A stretch of 64,000 bases of DNA from the NCBI RefSeq assembly GCF_021532315.1, contig NZ_JAKGAO010000027.1:1-64000 (forward strand). Reading direction: 5' to 3'. Shown one piece after another: positions 52,826 through 61,677 of the stretch. The DNA is from Paenibacillus tarimensis. Lineage in GTDB: Bacteria > Bacillota > Bacilli > Paenibacillales > Paenibacillaceae. A model generated the notes under the pieces. That model searched no databases. It saw nothing but the letters and a program-made list of their open reading frames with translations, and was not told the DNA's origin. Made by a program: the position numbers and the translations under genes. Position 1 is the first letter of the stretch. The number at the start of each line of letters is the position of its first letter.

Positions 52826-53542
52826 TCATGTCAAGGCGTGAAAGCAGTCGAATAAAGTGGCATCAGACGGACATTCCGCCTGCTCCCGGATCATGGGCAG
52901 CGTCCCTTCTGCCATAACCGAGCCCTGGTCCAGCAGGATGAACCGGTCGCAAATCCGCTCTGCCGTATCCAGCACATGAGTGGACATCAGAATGCCTGCT
53001 CCCCGCTGCCTCTCCACAGCAAGCAGGTCAAGAAGATCCTTCGTAGCCCTAGGATCTAGACCTATGAAGGGCTCGTCTACGATATAAATATCCGGCTCCA
53101 GTATAAAACCGATGATTAGCATCAGCTTCTGCTGCATACCCTTCGAGAAGGTAACCGGCAGCTCGTGCTTGACCTTCGCAAGCCGGAATTTATCCAGCAG
53201 ACTGTCTGCCCGGCTGGTGAAGGTTTGCTCATCAATACCGAAAGCGGAGGCCGCCAGCCGCAGATGCTCCCACAGCGTAAAGGATTCATACATAACCGGC
53301 TGCTCCGGTACATAAGCATATCTTCCTGATGCACCGAGAGCGACCTGGCCTTCCAAGTGTTTGATGAGCCCCAATATGGTCTTGATCGTTGTGCTCTTGC
53401 CCGCACCATTGGGCCCAATAAGGCCAACAAGCTCTCCTGCCTGAACGTCAAAGGCTATATTCCGGATAACCGGCGTCTTTGCATCATAGCCTGCCTCCCG
53501 GATATCGACGTACAGCCTGCCGCTTTTACTGTCTGTTTCCAT
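52826..53542 (-). CDS. ecsA: ABC transporter ATPase EcsA
   Basis: 238 residues with Walker A GPNGAGKSTT (about 44-53), an unusual signature SKGMQQKLM in place of LSGGQ, Walker B IYIVDEPFIGLDP and an H-loop STHVL. The degenerate signature is typical of this ATPase family. The ATG at 53542 is backed by AGGAGG 7 nt upstream; a longer ORF to 53614 has no RBS. Partner EcsB follows by 14 bp. Confidence 0.93.
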   Translation of the reverse strand: METDSKSGRLYVDIREAGYDAKTPVIRNIAFDVQAGELVGLIGPNGAGKSTTIKTILGLIKHLEGQVALGASGRYAYVPEQPVMYESFTLWEHLRLAASAFGIDEQTFTSRADSLLDKFRLAKVKHELPVTFSKGMQQKLMLIIGFILEPDIYIVDEPFIGLDPRATKDLLDLLAVERQRGAGILMSTHVLDTAERICDRFILLDQGSVMAEGTLPMIREQAECPSDATLFDCFHALT

Positions 53543-53650
53543 CCCTAAGCCTCCTACCGGAACAAATTGCTCCATTATATCCATTATATATGAGGTAATA
53601 CGGACAGCCCTCACAAAGGATACGCATTTTCTTCAGGAACGCCGGAATAT

Positions 53651-53679
53651 AAAAAGCTGCCCAGTCAGGAGGGCAGCTT
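53651..53679 (-). terminator. Terminator of the MFS transporter gene
   Basis: AAAGCTGCCC/GGGCAGCTTT stem with an 8-nt loop, five Ts following on the minus strand. It separates the MFS gene from ecsAB. Confidence 0.9.
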
Positions 53680-53746
53680 TATGGGTACATTACCTGCAAC
53701 AATCTACAGCGCGCCGCAAATCAAAACGGGCTGAAGGAACCGGCCT

Positions 53747-55039
53747 TCAGTGAGGCGACAGTACGGCAGCCGCTGAGGCCTCCTCTTTGACAGGCGGCTT
53801 GTGCTTGAACAGCGGCAGCAGCGATATGGAGCCCAGCAGCATAAGGGTTCCGGAAATCGTATAGATCGTCACGAGCGGAATCTCCCGCTTCATTAGACCC
53901 GCAGCAGACATCATGATGACCATCATGCCGACGAACATCGGACTCATCACGCCATTCACACGGCCGACAATCGAGTCATCCGACCATTGGATGACCATGG
54001 TGCTGATGGCGATCTGGATCGCCGGGAAAGCAAGCCCGCTGAAGAACTGCAGCGTAAGCGTCAGCGGCACGCTTGTCGAAAATCCCGTCCCTGTAATGCA
54101 CAGAGCACTGACCAGCATGCCGGCAGCCAGCATGCGCTGAGGAGGGATTTTCTTGGCGGCTGCGGCGATCACACCCCCGCCGACTAGCATGGCGATTCCA
54201 TTGATCATCAGCATAAACTGCAGAAATTCCTTTGGCTTGTTCAAATTTTCCGTCACAACGAAGATGCTAAGCGTCTGGGCAATTCCGACGGATAAACCCG
54301 CAAGCGCGAATGAGAGGGCAAGCACCTTCAGTACAGGACTGCGCCATACATAGCTAAAGCCTTCTGCCAGCTCTCCCCGCAGCCGGCCTCTAGCCTGGGT
54401 CTGTCCCGGCTGTACTTGGTCCGAGGCTTGCTCAACCGGCTGTTCGGGTATTTCGGGCAGCCGGAACAGCACGGCCGCTGACAGCAGGAAAGCGACACCC
54501 ATAATGGCAATAGATATCTCTATGCCGTACGTGTTGTAGGCATAGACGCCCAGACTTGGGCCGGCCACCATAAAGATGGCAACCATCGACTGAAAGAATG
54601 CCATCGCTTGCTGCAGCTGCTCCGGAGGCACATGGGTCTTGAACATCCGGAGTGCCGAAGGCTGCGAGAACTGGGAGAGAATCGCCGATACAAAGGTTGC
54701 AAAGTAGACCGCCTGCCACGCCTCCAATACCATGGTGAGCAGCACAACAAAGACGGATACAGCAGACAGCATATCGCACCAGATCATCGTGCGCTTCGGC
54801 CGCCAGCGGTCGGCAAACACGCCCCCAATAAATGAAAAGATAAAGATCGGCGCGAACTCCGCGACCAAAATAAGCGAGACGGCAACAGGGTCCTCATTTG
54901 TCTTCTCCGTCACATACATCAGTACCGCGAAATTACGGACCCAGATTCCAATCTGCAGCAGCAGATTGGATAACAATATCGTCTGAACGAAACGGTTTGC
55001 GAACAAGCCCTGCCTGCGTTCTGCTTTTATCGTTGACAC
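53747..55039 (-). CDS. MFS transporter (MFS_3/macrolide-efflux-like)
   Basis: 430 residues with about 12 transmembrane helices. The family's characteristic motif GGVFADRWRPKRTMIWCDML (about 72-91) follows helix 2. Helix 4-5 carries SQFSQPSALRMFK. Such MFS_3 proteins export macrolides or other compounds; the substrate is unknown. The GTG start has GGAGGGG 8 nt upstream. The short linker between helices 6 and 7 is Gln/Pro-rich (about 197-212). Confidence 0.85.
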   Translation of the reverse strand: MSTIKAERRQGLFANRFVQTILLSNLLLQIGIWVRNFAVLMYVTEKTNEDPVAVSLILVAEFAPIFIFSFIGGVFADRWRPKRTMIWCDMLSAVSVFVVLLTMVLEAWQAVYFATFVSAILSQFSQPSALRMFKTHVPPEQLQQAMAFFQSMVAIFMVAGPSLGVYAYNTYGIEISIAIMGVAFLLSAAVLFRLPEIPEQPVEQASDQVQPGQTQARGRLRGELAEGFSYVWRSPVLKVLALSFALAGLSVGIAQTLSIFVVTENLNKPKEFLQFMLMINGIAMLVGGGVIAAAAKKIPPQRMLAAGMLVSALCITGTGFSTSVPLTLTLQFFSGLAFPAIQIAISTMVIQWSDDSIVGRVNGVMSPMFVGMMVIMMSAAGLMKREIPLVTIYTISGTLMLLGSISLLPLFKHKPPVKEEASAAAVLSPH

Positions 55040-55095
55040 TTATCTATCCCCTCCGGGTTACGGAGCCGCCAACTGCCGGCACGCCCCCATGATCA

Positions 55096-55503
55096 TTACT
55101 TGCTCCGGTTGTATCCATACGGCTCACGAGAGCCGTTCCGATCCGCCCAGGCTGCCTCCAGTTTCTCGAGCTGTCTGCGGTAATCACGCATAATGTCCGT
55201 GCGTAGGCCCTCCGGCGTTATCACATCCTTATAATCCATTCTGATCGAATCATCAAGCTTCAAAACCTCGACAATCTCAAAACGGAAGGCATGTTCTCCA
55301 TAACGCTTCCAATCATCCTGCAGCGCTTTGTTCTTATGGCCGCCCATGTTCAGCTCAAATCTCTCCCGTCCCTCGGCCGCGGGAAGGTTAAGGCTCCACG
55401 CCACGTACTGCTTGCCATTCTCCGTATTGGTAAACGTATAGATTCCCATCTCCCGCTTCCGGTCCTGGTACTGTCTGACTAAATCTTTACGGTTCTGTTC
55501 CAC
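55096..55503 (-). CDS. GIY-YIG nuclease family protein
   Basis: 135 residues. MGIYTFTNTENGKQYVAWSLNLPA carries the GIY motif, and the Tyr of YIG is replaced (KQYVAWS). FELNMGGHKNKALQDDWKRYGEHAFRFEIVE is the following helix with conserved Arg/Glu. The altered YIG motif raises doubt about nuclease activity. The GTG at 55503 has AGGAGGG 8 nt upstream. No homing intron context is visible. Confidence 0.8.
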   Translation of the reverse strand: MEQNRKDLVRQYQDRKREMGIYTFTNTENGKQYVAWSLNLPAAEGRERFELNMGGHKNKALQDDWKRYGEHAFRFEIVEVLKLDDSIRMDYKDVITPEGLRTDIMRDYRRQLEKLEAAWADRNGSREPYGYNRSK

Positions 55504-55586
55504 TCACGTATCCCTCCTAGTATTCGCCGGGCTGAGCAGGCCGCTGATAGGATCAACCGCCCGCTCCCCATGAATTCCCCGCCTGC

Positions 55587-56354
55587 CTACAGCTTCAGCC
55601 AATAGGCACTGCCATCGCTTTCCCGGTCCATAAAGCCATACTCAATCAGATAACGGCGAAGCGTGACATAATCAGCCTCATACACCTGCTTAAGCACATC
55701 GTTAACCTCCTGCTCACTGTACCGCTGCCGGGGCTTGAACCGTCCTGCGACATGCTTCAGGATCGCTATTTTCCGCTTCTCCTTGCGGGGGAAGTTCGTT
55801 AACCTCCCCTCCGGTCCATCAGGGAAAAATTTACGAATCAGGCTGTCGTACTCCTCTTCCGTAATCGCATACCGCTCATCCACCTGGGTAGCCGTCCGAT
55901 GGATCGGCATAAAACGCGGTGCCCCTCCCTGTGCAGCTTGATCCATAAGCTCCATGATCGCGAGGAAGAGCTTTGCCTGTTTTGCCCTCTCCTTGAGGGC
56001 AAAACGGTGGTTGCGTATTGTCGAGGCACTTCCGGCGCTCGTGCGCTTGACGATTTCCGCATCAGCAAGTCCGGCTGCAAAATAATCAATCAATTCCTTC
56101 TGCAGGTCGGTCAGACCAGTCGCCTTCTTATCGAGACTGAGCAGATAAGCAAGCATTGAGCCATGAAGATGCTCCATATGCACAGCCACCATACGTCTCG
56201 CTTCGTAAAAAGCCTGCTCATGTTCATATACACGCCCATCTTCGTACCTCTCTCCACAGACGAGACAGAAGTAAGCAGCCGATTGCGGGTCCCATATATA
56301 TCCCCGCTTCAATTCATCCAAGCCAGCACTCCAAAAACGATTATCTACATCCAT
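55587..56354 (-). CDS. DUF2087 protein with LuxR-like helix-turn-helix
   Basis: 255 residues. A zinc-finger-like CLVCGERYED near the N-terminus (about 30-39) is followed by a helix-turn-helix segment LTDLQKELIDYFAAGLADAEIVKRTSAGSASTIRNHRF (about 81-118). The DUF2087 region spans about 165-255 (FFPDGPEGRLTNFPRKEKRKIAILKHVAGRF...YSEQEVNDVL). Such proteins are putative regulators. The ATG at 56354 is chosen because an ATG at 56405 lies inside the spacer of the promoter that reads into the gene. Confidence 0.8.
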   Translation of the reverse strand: MDVDNRFWSAGLDELKRGYIWDPQSAAYFCLVCGERYEDGRVYEHEQAFYEARRMVAVHMEHLHGSMLAYLLSLDKKATGLTDLQKELIDYFAAGLADAEIVKRTSAGSASTIRNHRFALKERAKQAKLFLAIMELMDQAAQGGAPRFMPIHRTATQVDERYAITEEEYDSLIRKFFPDGPEGRLTNFPRKEKRKIAILKHVAGRFKPRQRYSEQEVNDVLKQVYEADYVTLRRYLIEYGFMDRESDGSAYWLKL

Positions 56355-56396
56355 AGACCAATCACCGCCAAAATTCGTTTGCTGTTTCTGTAGATA

Positions 56397-56425
56397 ATAT
56401 AACATTACGTTTGTTAATTGGTCAA
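56397..56425 (-). promoter_or_regulatory. Sigma-A-type promoter of the DUF2087 gene
   Basis: On the minus strand TTGACC (56420-56425) and TTATAT (56397-56402) are separated by exactly 17 bp. Transcription would start near 56390, about 35 nt before the ATG at 56354. Confidence 0.65.
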
Positions 56426-56718
56426 TCGACGAATCAGCAACCAGCCTGGGTAATTTACATTTTACACGGCCTATTTACTGGTCCCAGCAGGGTCCCGCCT
56501 TACGGGACAATAGAACGTTTACAATTAGTTAGTTTTTCCAAAATATCCGGTTAACACATCGCTGTTACTATTGCTTTCGAACTAGTAAACAAGCTTGTGA
56601 GCATCTTGACCGTTCTAGGGGGGATTAAGCCTGTCGAATCGCCGACGCGGGCTGTCGGCAGAGCGATCATGCTTTTTAGAGAAAAACAAATTTGAGTATG
56701 AAGGGTGAACAGAAGCTA
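56426..56718. other. Intergenic region upstream of the stalk-domain/pst locus
   Basis: No credible gene is seen. The stretch contains three TTTACA/TTTACT-like hexamers (56454, 56461, 56474) and a TTAACA at 56551, but no 11-bp-spaced array that would make a Pho box. A hairpin lies at 56641-56659 in front of the plus-strand genes. Confidence 0.5.
56641..56659 (+). other. GC-rich hairpin 60 nt before the stalk-domain gene
   Basis: GCCGAC (56641-56646) and GTCGGC (56654-56659) enclose a GCGGGCT loop. No U-run follows, so it is not a terminator. It may influence leader structure or stability. Confidence 0.45.
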
Positions 56719-58089
56719 ATGACGATGAAAAAGACGATTGCGGTCACAATGATAGCCGCGGCAATCAGTACGGCAGCCGCGAGTGGTGCTTATGCAGCTC
56801 CGGCTCCAGCAGCGGCTGTGCAGATTGTACAAGGAACTCTAAACGTCAATGGTGTGGACACACAAGTACGGACAATTGTTAGCGGCTCCGTTCAACTGAT
56901 CGCTGTACGTGACCTCGCATTATCGCTCGGGGCTGAGCTGGGTCATAACGGCAGCAGCTACTATTTGAAGCTGAACGACAGCATCGTGGAATTCAAAGCG
57001 GACTCCAAGCAGATTACGGTGAACGGCTCCGCTCAGCAGCTTTCCTTGCCTGTGCTGAAAGTTCAGGGTGTCAATTACATCGATTCCGCTGTCGTATCCT
57101 CCCTTGGCGCAACCGTAGATGCGGATGGCGGCATTATCACCATCAACCTGCTGGAAGCAATTGATTCCGCCCAATGGATCGGCAAGGGCAAGCTGCTTGC
57201 TTCTACTTATGGCGAAGCTGGCCGCACCGACTATATCGTTGATTCTAAGACTGGAAAACATGAAGTGCTGCTCGTATCCATGGACACTTCCGATCTCGCA
57301 ATCGCACCAGATGGCGCACGTGCTGCATACGTAGACGGAGAAGGATTCGTTCATATTCTTGATCTGGCTTCCAAGCAAGATTCTAAGCTGGGTGAAGATA
57401 ACTCCATCAAGAGCGAGCTTCAGTGGTCTGCCGACGGTAAGGCACTGTACTTCCTGCAGGGTGACAAGAGCTCTGTCGTAGCCAAGATTAGCGCAGCTGA
57501 CGGCACGGTAACCAAACTGCTCGAAGACAAGGTCGATTATAAGAGCAACCTGCGTGTTGAGGGCGGGACCATAGCTTACACGGTCGTTAAGACCGGTAAA
57601 GTAACAGCCGATGACAAGAAGCCGGTAGAAGAAGACGCTATTTCGATCGATATGACGGGTACTGAGCCGCAGGTGTACTTCTACAATGTATACCAAGGCG
57701 ACAACAAGCCCGTACAGCTCACCACCTCTACAGAGGACAAGATTTTCCTTGAGCTGTCGCCGTACGGTACTGCCTACTACGTAAGTGTACCGGAGGAAGG
57801 CCGCGCAACCGTCGCTTCAGTAAATAAGGAGAAGCAGACAGCAATTGCAGTTGCAGAGGGCGATGTGATGCAGGCTGTCAAGCACAAGGAAAAGCTGTAT
57901 GTTCTGACCGCAGGCGAGACGAATAATCTCGTGTATCAAATTGACCTTTCAACCGGCAGCAAGAAGCTGATCAACACCTTATCCGATAGCGTAACCTCCA
58001 TTTTACCGTATGGAAATCAGCTGGCTCTAATCGAGGACGGTATTCTATACACGTTCGTGGGCGGCAGCTGGAAGGCAATCACCCGTTAA
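56719..58089 (+). CDS. Secreted stalk-domain protein with C-terminal beta-propeller-like region
   Basis: About 456 residues. A signal peptide (about 1-28: KKTIAVTMIAAAISTAAASGAYA) precedes a copper amine oxidase N-terminal-like domain (about 45-150, VNGVDTQVRTIVSG...ALSLGAELGHNG...YIDSAVVSSLGATVDAD). Six or more ~45-residue beta blades resembling TolB follow (LAIAPDGARAAYVDGEGFV, LQWSADGKALYFLQGD, ILPYGNQLALIEDG). The ATG at 56719 has AAGGGTG upstream; a TTG at 56692 is less likely. pstS begins 49 bp downstream with no terminator between, so the gene may belong to the pst transcript. Confidence 0.8.
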   Translation: MTMKKTIAVTMIAAAISTAAASGAYAAPAPAAAVQIVQGTLNVNGVDTQVRTIVSGSVQLIAVRDLALSLGAELGHNGSSYYLKLNDSIVEFKADSKQITVNGSAQQLSLPVLKVQGVNYIDSAVVSSLGATVDADGGIITINLLEAIDSAQWIGKGKLLASTYGEAGRTDYIVDSKTGKHEVLLVSMDTSDLAIAPDGARAAYVDGEGFVHILDLASKQDSKLGEDNSIKSELQWSADGKALYFLQGDKSSVVAKISAADGTVTKLLEDKVDYKSNLRVEGGTIAYTVVKTGKVTADDKKPVEEDAISIDMTGTEPQVYFYNVYQGDNKPVQLTTSTEDKIFLELSPYGTAYYVSVPEEGRATVASVNKEKQTAIAVAEGDVMQAVKHKEKLYVLTAGETNNLVYQIDLSTGSKKLINTLSDSVTSILPYGNQLALIEDGILYTFVGGSWKAITR

Positions 58090-58138
58090 TAATCATTTGA
58101 GAATAATAGGAATTACAAATCGAGAGGAGATTTCCACT

Positions 58139-58990
58139 ATGAAATGGTTTAAAAAACTGGCTGTCGTCACACTTGCAGCCGCATTCACTCTGTCTGCTGT
58201 AACATCTGCAGGTGCCGCAAGCAAGCTGAGCGGTAAAATCGTCATCAACGGCTCTTCTGCCCTTCTGCCGCTCACGCTGCAGGCTGCGAATGAATTCAAG
58301 AAGCTGCATCCTAAGGTCAAAATTTCTGCTTCGGCCGCGGGTTCGGTTACCGGTCCACAGGCCGTTCGCAAAGGCATTGCCGATATCGGCGCCTGCGACT
58401 GGGACGCATCCACTGACGTGCCCGGCTTCAAAAAATTCACCGGACAAATTGCCAACAAAGTAGCGGTAATCCCGTTCGCGGCTGTCGTGAACAGCAATGT
58501 AAAGGTCGATAACCTGACAACGAAGCAGCTGCAGGACATCTTCTCCGGCAAGGTGACCAACTGGAAAGACGTAGGCGGTTCTGATGCTGAGATTGTTGTT
58601 GTTAACCGCTCCTTCGGTTCGGGTACACGCGTTAACTTCCAGCTCAAAGCGCTGGATGGCTCCGATTTCATGAGCAAAGGCAGCAACTATAAGGAAGTAA
58701 AGTCGAGCGGCGATATGAAGACAGCTGTCGAGTCCACCCCTAATGCCATTGGTTATATGGACCTGGCTTACGTAACGAGCAAGATGAAGGCTCTGAAGAT
58801 TGACGGTGTTGCCCCTACGGAAGCCAATGTCATTAACAAAAAGTATGATGTTTGGAGCTATGGTTATTACATGACAAGCGAGAAGCCGTCGGATGCCACA
58901 AAAGAATTCATTAAATACGTGCAAAGCGCCAAATTCCAGAATGGATCTCTGAAAAAGCTGAAGTTCATTCCGCTTTCGGCCATGAAATAA
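58139..58990 (+). CDS. pstS: Phosphate-binding protein PstS
   Basis: 283 residues with a signal peptide (about 1-27, KKLAVVTLAAAFTLSAVTSAGA). The phosphate-binding protein fold has the usual landmarks: INGSSALLPL (about 38-47), KGIADIGACDWDAS, SGKVTNWKDVGG, SFGSGTRVNF and PNAIGYMDLAYV. There is no lipobox Cys, unlike most Gram-positive PstS, so it may be released or held otherwise. GAGAGGAG lies 8 nt before the ATG. A stem-loop follows before pstC. Confidence 0.93.
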   Translation: MKWFKKLAVVTLAAAFTLSAVTSAGAASKLSGKIVINGSSALLPLTLQAANEFKKLHPKVKISASAAGSVTGPQAVRKGIADIGACDWDASTDVPGFKKFTGQIANKVAVIPFAAVVNSNVKVDNLTTKQLQDIFSGKVTNWKDVGGSDAEIVVVNRSFGSGTRVNFQLKALDGSDFMSKGSNYKEVKSSGDMKTAVESTPNAIGYMDLAYVTSKMKALKIDGVAPTEANVINKKYDVWSYGYYMTSEKPSDATKEFIKYVQSAKFQNGSLKKLKFIPLSAMK

Positions 58991-59026
58991 GCTTCCCTCA
59001 AATTCAAGAGTATACATTTAACCGGA

Positions 59027-59067
59027 AGAACAGCCGGCTGGCGCCTTACTGCCCAGCTGGCTGTTCT
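59027..59067 (+). terminator. Attenuating stem-loop between pstS and pstC
   Basis: AGAACAGCCGGCTGG (59027-59041) pairs with CCAGCTGGCTGTTCT (59053-59067), one mismatch in 15. Only TATCTATT follows, so it is at best a partial terminator or 3'-end stabiliser. That would give PstS in excess over PstC and PstA, as is common. Confidence 0.65.
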
Positions 59068-59089
59068 ATCTATTGGAGGAAACCGTAGC

Positions 59090-60049
59090 ATGCTTAATCC
59101 ATCCACAGCCGGGCAGTCCGTTGCAGCCGGAGAACTCGGCTCCAGTCTGAAGAGCCGTTCCGGCAAGCCGTTTGACCGCAAGTCCAGGCTGTTCTTCACG
59201 AACCGCGTGTTTCGTTATATCTGTATCGGCTGCGCGGCCTTCGTCTGTCTGATCCTGCTGGCGATTTTGGGCTTGATGTTCCGCACCGGCGTATTGACGT
59301 TCCAAGACGTCTCCCTCTCCGAATTCTTCTTCTCCACGGAATGGGTGCCGGAGAACGAGCAGTACGGCGCTCTGCCCTTTATCTTCGGCACCTTTGCACT
59401 GACCCTGCTTACACTGGCCATATCCGTGCCTATCTCTATTTTTGTGGCTGTATTTCTGGCGGTAATGACCCCAGGCTGGCTCAAAAACCTGCTTCGGCCG
59501 GTCATGGACCTGCTGGTCGGTATTCCATCGGTCGTCTATGGTTATCTTGGCCTGACCATTCTGATCCCGTTGATCCGCGACTTGACCGGCTCCAGCATGG
59601 GGGATGGGCTGCTGGCTGCATCCTTGGTGCTGACTGTCATGGTCCTGCCTACCATAAGCCGGATCAGCGATGATGCCATCTCAGCCGTTCCCAAGCGTTA
59701 TGTAGATGCTTCATATGCCCTTGGAGGCACCCGCTTCCAGACGGTATTCAAGGTCATGCTGCCCGCTGCGAAGAGCGGTATTATGTATGCTGTTATTCTT
59801 GGGATGGCACGCGCAATCGGTGAAACAATGGCTGTGGTCATGGTTATTGGCAACACGCCGCAGCTTGCGGACAGCCTGCTTAAGCCTACCTCTGTCCTGA
59901 CCAGCAACATTGTTATGCAAATTCCGAATGTCCCGTTTGACTCCACTTGGAACTACGCGCTCTATATGATGGGCTTTCTGCTGCTCGTAATATCATTATT
60001 AATGATTGTGGCGGTACGCCTCTTTCAAAGGAAAGGAGGGCGGGTCTGA
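59090..60049 (+). CDS. pstC: Phosphate ABC transporter permease PstC
   Basis: The 319-residue permease has six membrane helices. A conserved DLLVGIPSVVYGYLGLTILIPLIRDLTG segment and the EAA-type loop LGGTRFQTVFKVMLPAAKSGI are visible, along with GETMAVVMVIGN. The N-terminal 35 residues are a soluble tail. RBS GGAGG lies before the ATG. The stop overlaps the pstA start (TGATG). Confidence 0.95.
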   Translation: MLNPSTAGQSVAAGELGSSLKSRSGKPFDRKSRLFFTNRVFRYICIGCAAFVCLILLAILGLMFRTGVLTFQDVSLSEFFFSTEWVPENEQYGALPFIFGTFALTLLTLAISVPISIFVAVFLAVMTPGWLKNLLRPVMDLLVGIPSVVYGYLGLTILIPLIRDLTGSSMGDGLLAASLVLTVMVLPTISRISDDAISAVPKRYVDASYALGGTRFQTVFKVMLPAAKSGIMYAVILGMARAIGETMAVVMVIGNTPQLADSLLKPTSVLTSNIVMQIPNVPFDSTWNYALYMMGFLLLVISLLMIVAVRLFQRKGGRV

Positions 60050-60942
60050 TGCGGTCAAATGCAGCAGAGCGCAATCCTTTCACCACCGGCAGGAACATGA
60101 ACCGGATCCGCAATCATATTTTCACTGCCTTGGTGTGGACAATCGGTATAACGGTTATTTTGTTTATCTTCGGGCTCCTGTTCCTGATTCTAAAAGACGG
60201 GCTTCCCAAGCTTTCGCTGGATTTCCTCTATGGTCTTCCAAGTGAAATCGAGGAAGGCGGCGGCATCGGTCCGATGCTGTTTAACTCATTCTATATCCTG
60301 ATCATCTCGCTGATTATCGCAATCCCGCTCGGCATGGCTGCCGGGATCTATCTTGCCGAATTTGCCCCTGATAACAAGTGGATCGGCTTTGTCCGGATAT
60401 GCGTGGAGGGCTTGGCATCAGTCCCGTCCCTGATCTTCGGCCTCTTCGGGATCGCCTTGTTCGTTGAGCTGTTCGAGGTCGGACTGACGATTCTGGGCGC
60501 CGCTGTCAGCCTCGCCTTCCTGAACCTTCCGGTTCTCACGCGGGTGACAGAGGAGTCGATTCGTGCGGTTCCGCAGGATATCAAGAACGCATCCTTCGCG
60601 CTTGGCGGAACGCATCTTCAGACCATCATGAGAGTATTAATTCCTGTTGCCCAGAACGGCATCATTACGGGTATCTGTCTGGTAGCCGGGCGCGCCTTCG
60701 GGGAAAGTGCCGTCATTATTCTAACCGGCGGTGTATCAACATCCGGGGAAATGTGGGATTTCAACCTTCTCTCCCCTGGAGCTAATCTGGCAGTCCATCT
60801 GTGGTATGTACAGTCTGAAGCCATTGTGCCTGACGCTGCGGATATTGCACAGAAGGCAGCTGCTGTACTGGTCTGCATTGTCCTCATCATTAATCTGCTG
60901 TTCCGTATCCCGCTCTGGCTGAGCAGCCGCAAAATGAAATAA
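60049..60942 (+). CDS. pstA: Phosphate ABC transporter permease PstA
   Basis: A 297-residue permease with six helices: VEGLASVPSLIFGLFGIALFVELF, FALGGTHLQTIMRVLIPVAQNG (EAA loop) and FGESAVIILTGG. The ATG at 60049 overlaps the pstC stop by 1 nt, with AAAGGAGGGC upstream; longer versions from 59947 overlap pstC and have no RBS. The operon ends here with a strong terminator: no pstB ATPase or phoU gene follows, so the ATPase must be supplied from elsewhere. Confidence 0.95.
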   Translation: MRSNAAERNPFTTGRNMNRIRNHIFTALVWTIGITVILFIFGLLFLILKDGLPKLSLDFLYGLPSEIEEGGGIGPMLFNSFYILIISLIIAIPLGMAAGIYLAEFAPDNKWIGFVRICVEGLASVPSLIFGLFGIALFVELFEVGLTILGAAVSLAFLNLPVLTRVTEESIRAVPQDIKNASFALGGTHLQTIMRVLIPVAQNGIITGICLVAGRAFGESAVIILTGGVSTSGEMWDFNLLSPGANLAVHLWYVQSEAIVPDAADIAQKAAAVLVCIVLIINLLFRIPLWLSSRKMK

Positions 60943-60956
60943 TTGGCTAATAGCAA

Positions 60957-61010
60957 AGGCGGATCGCCGCACACACCCTGTCAAGGGGGCTGTGCGGCGA
61001 TCCGCCTGTT
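60957..61010. terminator. Strong terminator ending the pst operon
   Basis: A perfect 17-bp stem: AGGCGGATCGCCGCACA (60957-60973) with its complement at 60991-61007. GTTTGTT follows on the plus strand. It also lies 29 bp beyond the dinB-like stop and may work in both directions. Confidence 0.92.
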
Positions 61011-61035
61011 TGTTATCCAAATTATCCGGTCCCCG

Positions 61036-61611
61036 CTAGATCAGTGGCATTAATCCCTGCTCAATCCACTGTTCACGGGTAGGACCGTAGAGATCAGGAA
61101 TACGCAGTCCGGCCTGGCGCATCAGAACCGTCATTTGCCCGCGGTGATGAACCTCATGCATGATAAGAACCTTCAGTGTCAAGCCATTCGGCCAGTCTTC
61201 ACCGTACATATTTTGCGTTACCTGGAGATCAGCATCTGTCCAGCTTTTGTGTACCGCAGCCAGCATGTTTCGAGATGTCATCCGATAGGCCTCGGCAATG
61301 ACCACAGCCGAAGCCGGGGTCAAATCCGCATACTTCCCTTCTTCATCCCCGCTATCCTGCTGCCCATCCGGCGATGGCGCCTGTCCCGTCAGTCGCCCCA
61401 CCAGTCGATGCGGCGCTTCGAACTCAAGCCCCGCCCGGTGCAACATCTCATGTTGGGAATCCACCAGATGCCAGGCCAGCTGTCCCAAGGTTCTGTAGTC
61501 TGGAGCAATCCGTACGTTCAATGATTCATCTGTCAGGCTATCCATTACCCTTGCTGTAGCCGCGCTTTCATTCAGCCATTCCGCTTCAAATGCTTGAATT
61601 GTCGTATACAT
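61036..61611 (-). CDS. DinB family protein
   Basis: 191 residues with DinB four-helix-bundle landmarks. The metal-binding His residues fall in TLGQLAWHLVDSQHEML (first His about 48) and in LIMHEVHHRGQMTVLMRQ near residue 150. DinB/DfsB-type proteins include thiol transferases, but no substrate can be assigned. RBS GGAGG precedes the ATG by 9 nt. It follows a WYL-family regulator by 66 bp on the same strand and may be regulated with it. Confidence 0.85.
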   Translation of the reverse strand: MYTTIQAFEAEWLNESAATARVMDSLTDESLNVRIAPDYRTLGQLAWHLVDSQHEMLHRAGLEFEAPHRLVGRLTGQAPSPDGQQDSGDEEGKYADLTPASAVVIAEAYRMTSRNMLAAVHKSWTDADLQVTQNMYGEDWPNGLTLKVLIMHEVHHRGQMTVLMRQAGLRIPDLYGPTREQWIEQGLMPLI

Positions 61612-61630
61612 GCCAAAAAACCTCCCTGAA

Positions 61631-61651
61631 ATGATGATTCTCCATCATCAT
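61631..61651. promoter_or_regulatory. Inverted repeat between WYL gene and dinB
   Basis: ATGATGA (61631-61637) and TCATCAT (61645-61651) form a 7-bp perfect inverted repeat with a 7-bp spacer. It lies 20 bp upstream of the dinB start and could be a regulator-binding site. No T-run follows. Confidence 0.4.
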
Positions 61652-61677
61652 AACGGAAGGTCACTGCCAACTGTATG

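Noticed and set aside
56426-56600. A Pho box upstream of the stalk-domain/pst genes
   Set aside because: TTTACA-like hexamers occur, but their spacing (7, 13 bp) does not match the 11-bp direct repeats that PhoP needs.
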